Assembly: GCF_005144795.1 (NCBI RefSeq)
Contig: NZ_SWFJ01000001.1
Coordinates: 186,001-250,000 of the forward strand
From: Streptococcus mitis
GTDB lineage: Bacteria > Bacillota > Bacilli > Lactobacillales > Streptococcaceae
Direction: 5' to 3'
DNA: 64,000 nt
The position numbers and the translations under genes are program-made. The notes below the pieces were generated by a model, which saw nothing but the letters and a program-made list of their open reading frames with translations, did not search any database and was not told the origin of the DNA. This document shows, one piece after another, positions 39,957 to 51,913 of this stretch. Position 1 is the stretch's first letter, and every line of letters starts with the position of its first letter.

Positions 39957-41088
39957 CTTCCATCCATCCTTTCACTCCAACGTGCATCACATCAAATAAA
40001 AAGTAATCATCATACTCTCTGTTTCCGTAGTTTAATACCGTTGCACCATGGCTTTTTGCGATATCTTCTATTTTTTTATAAGTTTTCTCTCTCATCTCTC
40101 TTGAGACACCTGTGTAGTCATTCCATTTCCCGTTTACTGGAAAAATAATGACTTCAACTTCAATTCCCAATTCCTTGGCAACTGTCAAGAAAAGTTCCAT
40201 ATCTGAATACTCTGGCGACTCCAGATAGCTCAAATCTTTATTAGAATCTTTCAGAGATACATAGCGATCTTTTAAGTAGGTATTGTAGTAGTTATTATCA
40301 ACAGCATAATCATTATTGTCTGTTTTCTTTTTGACCTCTTCTACAAACTGATTCGTCATTTCTTCCCAATCATAGTCTGGGGTTTTATCCCCTAGTGAAG
40401 GATAATCTGATTTGGCATGTTTTTGATAAAAAGTCTGTTTGAGTTTAAAGGAATAAATCGCATTATCTAACTCCAATAGTTTTTTATCAACAATCATTCC
40501 TTTCTCATCTATAAAATAACTTTTGTATTTTTTGTAGATGTCATTTTGTTGCTTGTTCCCCTTGGTAATTTCGATAATGCGATTGATTAGTTTTTCTTTC
40601 GTTTCCTTACTAATCTTATCATTACCTAGCATATGGAAAATATGTTCCTGAGAAGCCTTGTTCAAAAAGGCATCTTGATGAGTCCCATCTTTTTCAAACC
40701 ACTGAACCGACTCTATTATAGCCACTTTTCTCTTAGTCATAGATCCCTCAATAGAACCCAAGGTCGTAGCCTGAATGATGTTTTGTGAATAACTGGTCCC
40801 AATCTGCATGATATTAAAATCGTTGTAGTTAAAAATTTTATTGGGATGATAGTCTTCATTTATCGTCGCAACCAACTCAGATGATCCCAATAAAACAAAT
40901 GTATTGGGAGTAATATTGCTTGTCAGAATATCTCTACTTTTATACTTTTCATACGAAGTGCTGTAGCGAATACTGTTATCCTTTACTTTATAATAATCAT
41001 CAATCTTCTTGACGTATGTCACATTTAAAAGGGCAAGCGTCGCAATTACGAGCACAAGCGATAGCAAAAATGCTTTTAGTTTAATCAT
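39916..41088 (-). CDS. DltD-like SGNH/acyl transfer protein
   Basis: A 390-residue paralogue of DltD with an N-terminal membrane anchor (residues about 5-25). The catalytic serine motif is FVLLGSSELVATI near residue 67 and the Asp/His motif FDVMHVGVKGW is at the C-terminus, so the active residues are kept. The sequence between is very diverged from DltD at 35007-36275 (shared pieces such as FPVNGKWNDYTG, SPEYSDMELFL). It lies between the MBOAT gene and the DltX-like frame. Confidence 0.88.
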   Translation of the reverse strand: MIKLKAFLLSLVLVIATLALLNVTYVKKIDDYYKVKDNSIRYSTSYEKYKSRDILTSNITPNTFVLLGSSELVATINEDYHPNKIFNYNDFNIMQIGTSYSQNIIQATTLGSIEGSMTKRKVAIIESVQWFEKDGTHQDAFLNKASQEHIFHMLGNDKISKETKEKLINRIIEITKGNKQQNDIYKKYKSYFIDEKGMIVDKKLLELDNAIYSFKLKQTFYQKHAKSDYPSLGDKTPDYDWEEMTNQFVEEVKKKTDNNDYAVDNNYYNTYLKDRYVSLKDSNKDLSYLESPEYSDMELFLTVAKELGIEVEVIIFPVNGKWNDYTGVSREMREKTYKKIEDIAKSHGATVLNYGNREYDDYFLFDVMHVGVKGWMEVEKELYKFANQDN

Positions 41089-41135
41089 CTAGTTTTATCC
41101 TATCCCTTCGATCCGTCCAATCTCTTTTCAATTTC

Positions 41136-42299
41136 TTATCTCTTTAAAATCGTAAGTAAGATTTTATAGGGTTCACCTGAAAAGATAAAGAAACCAATCA
41201 TAACCAAATTCATGGTTACAAACCAACTTAGTAACTTATACCAATTTTTATTTTTATTTTTCTTATAAAAATTACTTTTCTTTTGATACACTTCAAATCC
41301 AGCCATCAAGACACCATGATAAAAACCATAAACAATGTAGCTAACACTAAGACCATGCCAAAAACCCATGACCAACATATTGACCATATAGGCGTAGATT
41401 GCATTGTGTAGTCTATTTTTAAACCATTGTTTCCTGATAACCTGCATCAATACTCTTGAAAATACAAAATCTCTCAACCAGGTCGACAAAGTGATATGCC
41501 ATCTGGTCCAGAAATCCTTGATATCGACACTCAAGAAAGGTTTGTTAAAGTTCATCGGTGTCTGAATACCTAGAATGTTACTACTTCCGACAGCCATTAG
41601 ACTATAGCCTGCAAAGTCGAAGAACATATACAAGGTATAGAGGTACATATATTTGATTGAGTAAACGACTGTGCCAGTATTGCTTAGAGCGAGTAATATC
41701 TGGTACACATAGGTTGATAAAACAACCTTGTAAAGAAGGCCTAGAACGATACGATAAACACCGTCACCTGCCAACTCTAGATACTCTTTTCGTGGCATGA
41801 CATCGTTTATCTCTTTTAAAAATCTCCTACTCCGATCAATCGGACCAGCACTAACTGTTGGAAAAAAGAGCAAAAACTGTAAATAATCTTTTACACTGAT
41901 TTTTTCTTTAATCAAGCCATCCGATATTTCTAGCATAATCTGAATGGTCTTAAAGGACATGTAAGAAATTCCAATAAAGGCCAACAAATGCAGAGAAGTC
42001 AGGGCAAAAACTTTATTGATCACTAAAGGAAGAATAGAAAGGAAAATCAGAGGTTTCATTCGCTTTACTTCTATACTCTGTGCTAGAAAAACTAGAAAAT
42101 ATTGATAAACGACAAAGGCGAGTAAATAGACAATCATTGCTCTACTCTTGCCATAAATAGCTCCTGCAAATAAGAGGGAGAGCGCCAAAATATAGTAGTC
42201 CTTACGTTTTTCAAAAAAGTTTACCACAAAACCAATCAGTAAAACTGCAAACAAAAGAAGAAAAAACTCATTCCCCTCGAAATAATTCATACCAGCCAA
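41136..42299 (-). CDS. DltB-like MBOAT acyltransferase
   Basis: A 387-residue polytopic MBOAT protein. It keeps SAGPIDRSRRF, WTRWHITLSTWLRDFVFSR and the catalytic-histidine block MGFWHGLSVSYIVYGFYHG. It is clearly related to but distinct from DltB at 36521-37765. It starts a three-gene set with the DltD-like and DltX-like genes, and no DltA or DltC copy accompanies it. It should use an acyl group from the shared DltC or another donor. Confidence 0.9.
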   Translation of the reverse strand: MAGMNYFEGNEFFLLLFAVLLIGFVVNFFEKRKDYYILALSLLFAGAIYGKSRAMIVYLLAFVVYQYFLVFLAQSIEVKRMKPLIFLSILPLVINKVFALTSLHLLAFIGISYMSFKTIQIMLEISDGLIKEKISVKDYLQFLLFFPTVSAGPIDRSRRFLKEINDVMPRKEYLELAGDGVYRIVLGLLYKVVLSTYVYQILLALSNTGTVVYSIKYMYLYTLYMFFDFAGYSLMAVGSSNILGIQTPMNFNKPFLSVDIKDFWTRWHITLSTWLRDFVFSRVLMQVIRKQWFKNRLHNAIYAYMVNMLVMGFWHGLSVSYIVYGFYHGVLMAGFEVYQKKSNFYKKNKNKNWYKLLSWFVTMNLVMIGFFIFSGEPYKILLTILKR

Positions 42300-42378
42300 A
42301 CTCCTTTTTTTCTCATCTCTTGATTTATCTTTTTAGGATTAGTTCCTATCATATTACCAAGGATAATTAACTTTATTC

Positions 42379-42384
42379 ATTATA
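42379..42384 (-). promoter_or_regulatory. extended -10 of the second dlt-like cluster
   Basis: TGATATAAT on the minus strand, 80 bases before the DltB-like start, without a good -35. The rest of 42300-42607 is AT-rich with nothing recognisable. Confidence 0.5.
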
Positions 42385-42662
42385 TCATAATTTAAAAACT
42401 ATAAATACTTCTATTATCTAATTCCCTAAAATAAAAAATTCAACCGACTCTTAGCAATGAAACAAAATTATTTACACAATAAATAAAATTCAAGAACAAA
42501 AAATTGATGAAGGAACCAGTGAAGAATTCTGCCTTTTTAGCTGAAATAGTAATCAACACCAGTATATAAACTTAAAAAATCAAAACGACCAAAATGAAGT
42601 GAGAAATTGAACTGCACCCCAAAAGTTAGACAGAAAAAATCTAACTTTTGGGGTGTTTTTAT

Positions 42663-43179
42663 CTTGAAATTAACTTATGATGATAAAGTTCAGATCTATG
42701 AACTTAGAAAACAAGGCTATAGCTTAGAGAAGCTTTCAAATAAATTTGGGATAAATAATTCTAATCTTAGGTATATGATTAAATTGATTGATCGTTACGG
42801 AATGGAGTTCGTCAAAAAAGGAAAAAATCGTTACTATTCTCCTGATTTAAAACAAGAAATGATTCATAAAGTCTTACATGAAGGCTGGACTAAAGATAGA
42901 GTTTCTCTTGAATACGGCCTCCCAAGTCGTACGATACTTCTTAATTGGCTAGCACAATACAAGAAAAATGGGTATACTATTGTTGAGAAATCAAGAGGGA
43001 GAGTACCTAAAATGGGACGTAAGCCAAAAACGAGACCTGAAAAGAGGACAGAATTAGAACGTCTTCAAGCAGAAAATGAGTACCTGAGAGCGGAGAATGC
43101 CATCCTAAAAAAGTTGAGAGAACTCCGATTGAAGGAGAAAAAAGAGAAAGAAGAAAGACAGAAATTGTTCAAGAATTAA
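42663..43179 (+). CDS. IS3-family transposase OrfA
   Basis: A helix-turn-helix protein of about 171 residues with TTG start at 42663 (KLTYDDKVQIYELRKQGYS) and a second HTH-like block, ending in a Leu-zipper-like coiled coil (ERLQAENEYLRAENAILKK). The frame itself is intact; it overlaps orfB at 43179. Confidence 0.8.
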
Positions 43180-43997
43180 TGACTGAGTTTTCGTTAGATA
43201 TTCTTCTAAAAGCCATTAAACTAGCTCGTTCGACCTACTACTATCACTTGAAACAACTAGACAAAGCAGATAAGGACCAAGAGCTTAAAGCTGAAATTCA
43301 ATCCATTTTTATCGAACACAAGGGAAATTATGGTTATCGTCGGATTCATTTAGAACTAAGAAATCGTGGTTATCTGGTAAATCAGAAAAGAGTTCAACGC
43401 TTGATGAAAGTACTCAATTTACAAGCTAAAATGCGACAGAAACGAAAATATTCTTCTCATAAAGGAGACGTTGACAAGAAAGTAGATAAGCTTATTCAAC
43501 GCCAATTTGAAGCAGCCAAACCAATGGAAAAGTGTTATACGGATGTGACAGAGTTTGCCATTTCAAATAGCTCGCAGAAATTATATTTATCGCCTGTTTT
43601 TAGATGACTTTAACAGCGAAATTATTGCTTTTAATCTTTCTTGTTCTCCTAATTTAGAACAAGTAAAAACGATGTTGGAACAGGCCTTCACAGAGAAACA
43701 CTACGAGGATACGATTCTCCATAGTGACCAAGATTGGCAATACCAACACGATTCTTATCATCGGTTCCTGGAGCATCTATGTCGCGCAAGGGTAACAGCC
43801 CAGACAACGGTATGATGGAGTCCTTCTTTGGCATTCTGAAATCGGAGATGTTTTATGGTTATGAGAAGTCATGTCAGTCGCTTAAGTAATTGGAACAAGC
43901 CATTGTAGACTATATTGATTACTACAACAACAAACGAATTAAGGTTAAACTAAAAGGACTCAGTCCTGTGCAGTACAGAACTAAATCCTTCGGATAA
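43179..43997 (+). pseudogene. broken IS3-family transposase OrfB
   Basis: An rve-type DDE integrase damaged in at least three places. A frameshift near 43604 follows YLSPV. A second frame break near 43775 appears to have lost about 14 bases of the region before SMSRKGNSPDN. An in-frame TAA lies at 43889 (SLK then LEQAIVDYIDYYNN). The D (TDVTEFAI), D (HSDQDWQ, usually HSDQGWQ) and E (NGMMESFFG) remain readable. It cannot make active enzyme. Confidence 0.88.
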
Positions 43998-44100
43998 ATT
44001 AATTGTCTAACTTTTGGGAGTCAGTACAAAAGTGCTCCTTATTCTGGTCGTTTTTTATAAGTTATGTTTATTAAGGTATGGATAATTGAGTTTTAATATC

Positions 44101-44805
44101 TTAGAAAACTGAAAATACAAGCACGGCCAAGGCTGCACCGATAACAGGTCCCACAACTGGAATCCAAGCATAAGACCAGTCTCCGTCCCCCTTGTTTGAA
44201 ATTGGAAGGATGCTGTGCATAATACGAGGTCCAAGGTCACGCGCAGGGTTCAAGGCATAACCTGTTGTCCCGCCTAGTGATAGACCGATACCGACAATCA
44301 AGGTACCTACTGCAAAGGTTCCGATACCTGCCTGAAAATCGTAAAGACCCAATGCAAAGATTGTCAATACCAAAACAAAGGTTCCAAGGATTTCGCTAAT
44401 CAAGTTTGACACAGTATCTTTGATGGCTGGTCCTGTGCTGAAAGTAGCCAAAATATTTCCTGCGTTTTCTTCTGCTTCGTAGTGAGGTTTGAATTGCAAC
44501 CAAACCAAAATCTGACCCAGCATAGCCCCTGCGAACTGGGCTAGGATGTAAGGGAAAACGGAAGCCCAAGGCAGACCACCTTTTAAGGCCACACCGATGG
44601 TCACAGCTGGGTTTAAATGAGCTGGACTGAGCTTCCCAGATACAAATACTGCAACCGCAACTGCAATCCCCCAACCCATGGTAATCACAATCCATCCTGC
44701 ACTGTTGCTCTTGGTTTTTGGAAGAACCACACCTGCAACAACACCATTTCCTAGAAGAATTAGGATTAAAGTTCCTAGGAATTCTCCAAATAATTCATTC
44801 ATCAT
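44101..44805 (-). CDS. glpF: glycerol uptake facilitator GlpF
   Basis: A 234-residue aquaglyceroporin with six membrane segments and the two NPA motifs LNPAVTIG and LNPARDLG. The start at 44805 (MMNELFGEF) follows a GGAGACAG site; a longer frame to 44859 is not used. It imports glycerol for GlpK and is last of glpK-glpO-glpF. Confidence 0.95.
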   Translation of the reverse strand: MMNELFGEFLGTLILILLGNGVVAGVVLPKTKSNSAGWIVITMGWGIAVAVAVFVSGKLSPAHLNPAVTIGVALKGGLPWASVFPYILAQFAGAMLGQILVWLQFKPHYEAEENAGNILATFSTGPAIKDTVSNLISEILGTFVLVLTIFALGLYDFQAGIGTFAVGTLIVGIGLSLGGTTGYALNPARDLGPRIMHSILPISNKGDGDWSYAWIPVVGPVIGAALAVLVFSVF

Positions 44806-44874
44806 CTTTCTGTCTCCATTAAAAATAAGGGGCGGGCGACAAGGAGTTCTGCCCTCCACCTCTTTTATTTTTTC

Positions 44875-46701
44875 TTAATTTTTTAATTCTGCTAAATCGT
44901 TGTTAGCAAGAGCTGATTCGACATCCGCACGGTAAGCTGCTTTTTCTTCTTCTGTCCAGTCATAGAATCGTCCCATTTCATCTAAAACTGGCTCAACGAT
45001 GCTATCCAAACTATCACGCATAAAGAGCATGTGGTTGGTACGACGAAGGAGGAAGTCAACTGGGCTAAGAGCCAACTCATTGCGCATTGCATAGTGAAGT
45101 GATAAAGTATCTGCCAAGCTGAGTCCTGGTGCTTGTTCCAAGCTGTGAGCAAGGGCAAAGACCTTCGGTGCATTTGAACCGTAAAGATTTGCGAGATAAT
45201 GAGCTTCCTTGCTATCCAATCCACGTGACACTCCAAGTTGCGCAAAGGCTTCGATTTCTGAGTCTACATTTGCTGGGTTCAATTCTCCACCTGAAACAGG
45301 GTAAGTCTTAGAATTGATGAGTTTAAAGCTACGGTCAAATTCTGCTTTGAGGATGTCAACCACGCACTCCATAGCTCCTTCAGCCATCTTACGGTAGTCT
45401 GTGATTTTACCACCAGCAAGGGTCAAGAGGCCATTGTCATCTCGGTCCAAGCTCGAACCACGTGAAACTGCAGATGGATCCAAATGCTTCTCAGAGGTAC
45501 TGCTTTCAAGCTTGCTGACAGCAGACTCAACATCTTCACGCGTTTTTTCTTTAGAGAGATAAGATTCAACAGTCGCAATCAAGTTGTTAAAGCTTTCATC
45601 ACTGATTGTACCGTTATTTCCTCCATTGTAGTCAGAAGCGCTATTGCCTGCGATCAATGGACGAAGACCTGCCCAACTACTTTCAATATCATCAATGGTA
45701 ATGTTGGCTTCTGGGAAGCGGTTATTGACAATACCAAGTAGGTAGTCTACATCTTCTTGAGTTACTTTTGGATGTTCCAAGTCACCTGTGTAGTCTGTAT
45801 CCGTTGTACCAAAGTAAGTCTTGTTTTCACGTGGGAGAACAAAGACCATACGGCCATCACCCAAACCTGTGTCAAAGTAAACTGGCTGTGAAACCTTGAT
45901 TTTGCTTGAATCCACTACCAAGTGAACTCCCTTAGTTGGACGCATTTGTGAGAATTGTGTTCCCTTATTAGACAAATTGCGCACCTTATCGCTCCAAGGA
46001 CCTGTTGTGTTGATAACCAGACGAGCCTTGATTTCAAAGACTTGGTCTGTCAACAAATCACGAGCTACCACACCTGTAATCTTGCCACTTTCTTCAAAGA
46101 GGAAGCCTTCTGCCTTCACGTGGTTGGCAATGAGAGCACCGTCTTGGTTAGCACGTTTAATGTTTTCAATCACGAGACGCGCATCGTTGTTACGGAAGTC
46201 AAGGTAAACCCCACCTCCTACCAAACCTTCTTTCTTCAAGTTTGGCTGGCGTTCCAAGACTTCTTCCTTGCTCAAGACCTTGTTAGCAGCTGGTGTGTTG
46301 TTGACACCTGCCAAAAGGTCGTACAAGTCCATAGCTACTTTAAGACGGAAGAGGCTAAAGGTAGCTCCATCTTCATCGTAAACTGGTAAGAGCATTGGGT
46401 CTGGTTTTGGAATGTGTGGAGCTATTTGTTGAACCACTGCACGTTCAGAAACCGTATCTGATACAACTTCTACGTCAAATTGTTTGAGGTATCGAAGACC
46501 TCCGTGAACTAATTTTGTTGAACGGCTAGATGTTCCTTCTGCAAAGTCCTGCATTTCAATCAAACCAGTTTCAAGACCGCTAGCTGCCGCCTGCAAGGCT
46601 ACACCGGCCCCTGTGATTCCTCCACCGATAATCAAGAGGTCCAGGGTACGTTCCTGCATTTTTTTAATTGATAATTCACGTGTTTTCTTTGAAAATTCCA
46701 T
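44875..46701 (-). CDS. glpO: alpha-glycerophosphate oxidase GlpO
   Basis: A 608-residue FAD enzyme with IIGGGITGAGVALQAAASG at residue 24 and the streptococcal insertion (SKLESSTSEKHLDPSAVS). It oxidises glycerol-3-phosphate to dihydroxyacetone phosphate, making hydrogen peroxide. The length matches the streptococcal family. Confidence 0.96.
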   Translation of the reverse strand: MEFSKKTRELSIKKMQERTLDLLIIGGGITGAGVALQAAASGLETGLIEMQDFAEGTSSRSTKLVHGGLRYLKQFDVEVVSDTVSERAVVQQIAPHIPKPDPMLLPVYDEDGATFSLFRLKVAMDLYDLLAGVNNTPAANKVLSKEEVLERQPNLKKEGLVGGGVYLDFRNNDARLVIENIKRANQDGALIANHVKAEGFLFEESGKITGVVARDLLTDQVFEIKARLVINTTGPWSDKVRNLSNKGTQFSQMRPTKGVHLVVDSSKIKVSQPVYFDTGLGDGRMVFVLPRENKTYFGTTDTDYTGDLEHPKVTQEDVDYLLGIVNNRFPEANITIDDIESSWAGLRPLIAGNSASDYNGGNNGTISDESFNNLIATVESYLSKEKTREDVESAVSKLESSTSEKHLDPSAVSRGSSLDRDDNGLLTLAGGKITDYRKMAEGAMECVVDILKAEFDRSFKLINSKTYPVSGGELNPANVDSEIEAFAQLGVSRGLDSKEAHYLANLYGSNAPKVFALAHSLEQAPGLSLADTLSLHYAMRNELALSPVDFLLRRTNHMLFMRDSLDSIVEPVLDEMGRFYDWTEEEKAAYRADVESALANNDLAELKN

Positions 46702-46742
46702 ATTTACACACTTTCTAACTAAGTCGCTTTATTCTTCCAGTA

Positions 46743-48336
<1,594 letters not shown>

Positions 48337-48383
48337 CTTTTTTTAATTTTTAAAAAAATGTGAGGAGATTGTGTAAATTTCAC

Positions 48384-48412
48384 AAAAAAGACCTGGAACA
48401 ACCAAGCCTTTT
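48384..48412 (-). terminator. terminator of the Mga-like gene
   Basis: AAGGCTTGG and CCAGGTCTT form an imperfect stem with a TTTTTT tail on the minus strand. Confidence 0.65.
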
Positions 48413-49838
48413 AAGTGAATAATAACTGACGAATCCCTGCCAAATCTTCCAAATCCAAGTCGTTTTTTAAATAATAAACTGGGGTCTGTTCCTTCTTATG
48501 AATCGGGTTATTGGTAACCAGCAAATCATAATGCCGAGTTCGGTCATAGGCTTCAATGGTGATAAAACGATTGTATTCCAAATACCGTTTCAAAATGGCT
48601 GCCATCCTTGAAAAGACAAGAAAACCAGATGTCAAATCCAGACCAATCCGCATATGCTGGCCACCATTTTCAGCCATATATTCTATCAACTGGAGCCATT
48701 CCCAGAGAATTTTCTTATCCAAATCCGTCCCCTGTTGAAAGGCAGGTAGAACATGAAAAATCTCCTCTGCTATCCCCTTAAAATCATGTTCCATCAGCAA
48801 ATAAGGATGGCGATTCTCTAACTGGTACTTGTAGCGATCCTGTAAAATATAGCCCTTATAGAGATAGACTTGAGCACAAAGCTGACTGAGTTCATAGGTG
48901 ACATGGTCCTCTGTATAACCGCCCAGCAACTCCTCCTTCTTCATTTCTTGAATCAATTGCGTCAGCAAATCTGCCAACTGCCCTCCAAAGCCAAGGATAT
49001 ACTCCATAGTATGAAGAGGAAGAATGCGATGAGATAGGAGGAAAGAGAAGAATATCATCATCTCCCCATCCTCAGTTCCTAGAGGAAGGTGTTGTCCAGC
49101 GAAAAAGGACGAAGCCTTTCGATGCAAACGAAGGTAGAAAATATTGTCAAAATATCCTCGCATTTTTTCTTCTATCACTTGGAACTGACAGGCATTAACC
49201 CGAAGACGTTGTTGACTGATATGAGCCCAGAGAATCAAATCTAATTTCTGCCCCGAAGACAAATTCGCACCGCAGATTTCTTCTAGTGTAGCAATTTCCT
49301 GCTTTCTCTCCGCTTTCTGCATATGACTTTCCCACTCCTGACTGGACCAGACCTTGCGGAAAAGACAAAAATAAAAGTAACGAATCTGATGCTCTGGACC
49401 TCGCCAACGTCCATTTTGGATGGATAAGTCAAATTCTGACAAAATCTGATTTAAACTAGCTAAGTGGCGACCAAGCGTAGCCTCACTAATCATCAATTCT
49501 TGAGCCAGCTGATGGGCTAAAAACTGTTGGTGGTAGAGAAGATAGACTAAAATTTGGTATTTAACAGCATTCTCCAAAAACAGGCTCCGGATATCTCTCC
49601 CTTTGGTAGCTGCACCGATTGACAGGCGCAGATTTTCATCTTCTAAGGAGATAGTCAGCTCTAAGCCACTATCCAAAGCCTTGTCATTGAGAAGGGTGAC
49701 ATATTTGGTTAGGGTTGCTTTTGAAAATCCTGTTTCCTCCATTACAGCCTTGACGGTCGTCTGAGACTCTTGTAATAGAAAGGAAAGGATTGAAAATTGG
49801 CCAGATTCAGCCTTTTCCATCAAATCTCCTAAATACAT
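48411..49838 (-). CDS. Mga-like helix-turn-helix regulator, probable glp regulator
   Basis: A 475-residue protein with two N-terminal HTH regions ([19 protein letters not shown] near residue 29 and [19 protein letters not shown] near 111) and a long PRD-like C-terminal part, the build of Mga-type regulators. ATG 49838 has an AAAGGGG site, and an ATG seven codons in has AGGAG. It lies upstream of glpK in the same direction and probably controls glycerol use. Confidence 0.8.
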   Translation of the reverse strand: MYLGDLMEKAESGQFSILSFLLQESQTTVKAVMEETGFSKATLTKYVTLLNDKALDSGLELTISLEDENLRLSIGAATKGRDIRSLFLENAVKYQILVYLLYHQQFLAHQLAQELMISEATLGRHLASLNQILSEFDLSIQNGRWRGPEHQIRYFYFCLFRKVWSSQEWESHMQKAERKQEIATLEEICGANLSSGQKLDLILWAHISQQRLRVNACQFQVIEEKMRGYFDNIFYLRLHRKASSFFAGQHLPLGTEDGEMMIFFSFLLSHRILPLHTMEYILGFGGQLADLLTQLIQEMKKEELLGGYTEDHVTYELSQLCAQVYLYKGYILQDRYKYQLENRHPYLLMEHDFKGIAEEIFHVLPAFQQGTDLDKKILWEWLQLIEYMAENGGQHMRIGLDLTSGFLVFSRMAAILKRYLEYNRFITIEAYDRTRHYDLLVTNNPIHKKEQTPVYYLKNDLDLEDLAGIRQLLFT

Positions 49839-50002
49839 TTGTTACCCCTTTCATTTTCTACCTTAAGCATAGCATAAATCTTACAAATGCTGAAATAATC
49901 TGTTTCTCTTTTTATTTTCATGCTAATTTCCTGGTTCATTATGCTGAAAATCAACAAGCACACGGCTCCCCCTTTGAGCATTTTTATGCTAAAATAGTAG
50001 CT

Positions 50003-50875
50003 ATGGATAAAATTATTAAAACTATATCAGAAAGCGGAGCCTTTCGTGCTTTTGTCCTTGACAGCACAGAAACCGTCCGCACTGCTCAAGAAAAACACCA
50101 AACCCAAGCTAGCTCAACTGTAGCACTTGGTCGAACTCTTATCGCTAGCCAGATTCTCGCAGCCAATGAAAAAGGAAATACCAAACTAACAGTGAAGGTA
50201 TTGGGATCTAGTTCTCTAGGTGCTATTATCACCGTCGCAGATACCAAGGGGAACGTCAAAGGCTACGTTCAAAATCCTGGTGTTGACATCAAAAAGACTG
50301 CAACTGGTGAAGTTCTAGTCGGACCTTTTGTTGGAAATGGGCAATTCCTCGTTATCACAGACTACGGTACTGGAAATCCTTACAACTCTATGACTCCTCT
50401 CATCTCTGGAGAAATTGGTGAAGACCTTGCCTTTTACCTGACTGAAAGCCAACAAACACCTTCAGCAGTCGGCCTCAATGTCCTTTTGGACGAAGAAGAC
50501 AAAGTCAAGGTTGCAGGTGGTTTCCTAGTCCAAGTCTTGCCGGGAGCCAAGGAAGAAGAGATTGTCCGTTTTGAGAAACGCATCCAAGAAATGCCAGCTA
50601 TCTCGACCCTTCTGGAAAGTGAAGACCATATCGAAGCCCTCCTCAAGGCTATCTACGGGGACGAGGCCTACAAGCGTCTTTCTGAAGAAGAAATCCGTTT
50701 CCAATGTGACTGTAGTCATGAACGCTTTATGAACGCTCTTGCCAGCCTTCCAAGTTCAGACCTACAGGAAATGAAAGAGGAAGACCACGGGGCAGAAATC
50801 ACTTGTCAATTCTGCCAAACTACTTACAACTTTGATGAAAACGACCTGGAGGAACTCATTCGTGACAAATCTTAA
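50003..50875 (+). CDS. hslO: redox-regulated chaperone Hsp33
   Basis: A 290-residue cytoplasmic holdase starting at ATG 50003 ([18 protein letters not shown]). The zinc switch cysteines are CDC near residue 234 and CQFC near residue 267. Oxidation releases zinc and activates it. It is translationally coupled to dusB, overlapping it by 14 bases. Confidence 0.95.
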   Translation: MDKIIKTISESGAFRAFVLDSTETVRTAQEKHQTQASSTVALGRTLIASQILAANEKGNTKLTVKVLGSSSLGAIITVADTKGNVKGYVQNPGVDIKKTATGEVLVGPFVGNGQFLVITDYGTGNPYNSMTPLISGEIGEDLAFYLTESQQTPSAVGLNVLLDEEDKVKVAGGFLVQVLPGAKEEEIVRFEKRIQEMPAISTLLESEDHIEALLKAIYGDEAYKRLSEEEIRFQCDCSHERFMNALASLPSSDLQEMKEEDHGAEITCQFCQTTYNFDENDLEELIRDKS

Positions 50876-51842
50876 TACACCCTTTATGATTGGCAATGTT
50901 GAGATTCCCAATCGTACCGTTTTAGCACCTATGGCTGGTGTGACTAACTCAGCCTTTCGTACCATCGCAAAAGAGCTCGGAGCTGGACTCGTTGTCATGG
51001 AAATGGTCTCTGACAAGGGAATCCAATACAACAACGAAAAAACCCTGCACATGCTTCATATCGATGAAGGCGAAAACCCTGTTTCTATCCAACTTTTTGG
51101 TAGCGATGAAGACAGCCTAGCACGCGCAGCCGAATTCATCCAAGAAAACACAAAGACCGATATCGTGGATATCAACATGGGCTGCCCAGTTAACAAAATC
51201 GTGAAGAACGAAGCTGGCGCTATGTGGCTCAAAGACCCAGACAAGATCTACTCTATTATCAACAAGGTCCAATCTGTCCTTGATATTCCACTTACTGTCA
51301 AAATGCGTACCGGCTGGGCCGATCCATCTCTGGCAGTTGAAAATGCTCTCGCTGCTGAAGCTGCAGGCGTTTCTGCCCTCGCCATGCATGGCCGTACCCG
51401 TGAGCAAATGTATACAGGTCACGCAGACCTTGAGACCCTTCACAAGGTCGCTCAAGCTCTGACCAAGATTCCATTTATCGCTAATGGTGACATCCGTACA
51501 GTTCAAGAAGCCAAGCAACGCATCGAAGAAGTAGGTGCTGATGCAGTCATGATTGGCCGCGCTGCCATGGGAAATCCTTACCTCTTCAACCAAATCAACC
51601 ATTATTTTGAAACAGGAGAAATCCTACCTGATTTGACCTTTGAGGACAAGATGAAAATCGCCTACGAACATTTGAAACGCTTGATTAACCTCAAAGGAGA
51701 AAACGTAGCAGTTCGTGAATTCCGTGGCCTCGCTCCTCACTACCTCCGTGGAACATCTGGCGCAGCCAAACTCCGTGGAGCTATTTCACAAGCTAGCACT
51801 CTGGCAGAGATTGAGGCACTATTGCAGTTGGATAAGGCTTAA
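50862..51842 (+). CDS. dusB: tRNA dihydrouridine synthase DusB
   Basis: A 326-residue flavoprotein with GTG start at 50862 ([17 protein letters not shown]) preceded by GGAGG. The [22 protein letters not shown] and active cysteine region are conserved. It reduces uridines in the tRNA D loop. It lies in a two-gene operon with hslO. Confidence 0.94.
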   Translation: MTNLNTPFMIGNVEIPNRTVLAPMAGVTNSAFRTIAKELGAGLVVMEMVSDKGIQYNNEKTLHMLHIDEGENPVSIQLFGSDEDSLARAAEFIQENTKTDIVDINMGCPVNKIVKNEAGAMWLKDPDKIYSIINKVQSVLDIPLTVKMRTGWADPSLAVENALAAEAAGVSALAMHGRTREQMYTGHADLETLHKVAQALTKIPFIANGDIRTVQEAKQRIEEVGADAVMIGRAAMGNPYLFNQINHYFETGEILPDLTFEDKMKIAYEHLKRLINLKGENVAVREFRGLAPHYLRGTSGAAKLRGAISQASTLAEIEALLQLDKA

Positions 51843-51848
51843 TAGTTT

Positions 51849-51884
51849 AAAACCCGTAACTCTCTTAAAGGTTACGGGTTTTTG
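51849..51884 (+). terminator. intrinsic terminator of hslO-dusB
   Basis: AACCCGTAAC and GTTACGGGTT form a perfect stem followed by TTT. Confidence 0.9.
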
Positions 51885-51913
51885 ATTGTAAAAATTTAAA
51901 TACTGGAGGGTTA

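Larger units (their letters stand above)
42608..44028 (+). mobile_element. decayed IS3-family insertion sequence
   Basis: Terminal inverted repeats of 24 bases lie at 42608-42631 and 44005-44028, both containing CCCAAAAGTTAGAC. Just inside the left end the sequence folds back on itself (CCCCAAAAGTTAGA with TCTAACTTTTGGGG), a hairpin that can block outside transcription. The element carries orfA and a broken orfB. No clear target duplication is seen, so the insertion is not recent. Confidence 0.88.

Noticed and set aside
43179..43997. Programmed frameshifting as explanation for the broken orfB
   Set aside because: Programmed shifts in IS3 elements occur between orfA and orfB, not repeatedly inside orfB, and an in-frame stop plus an apparent deletion are also present.
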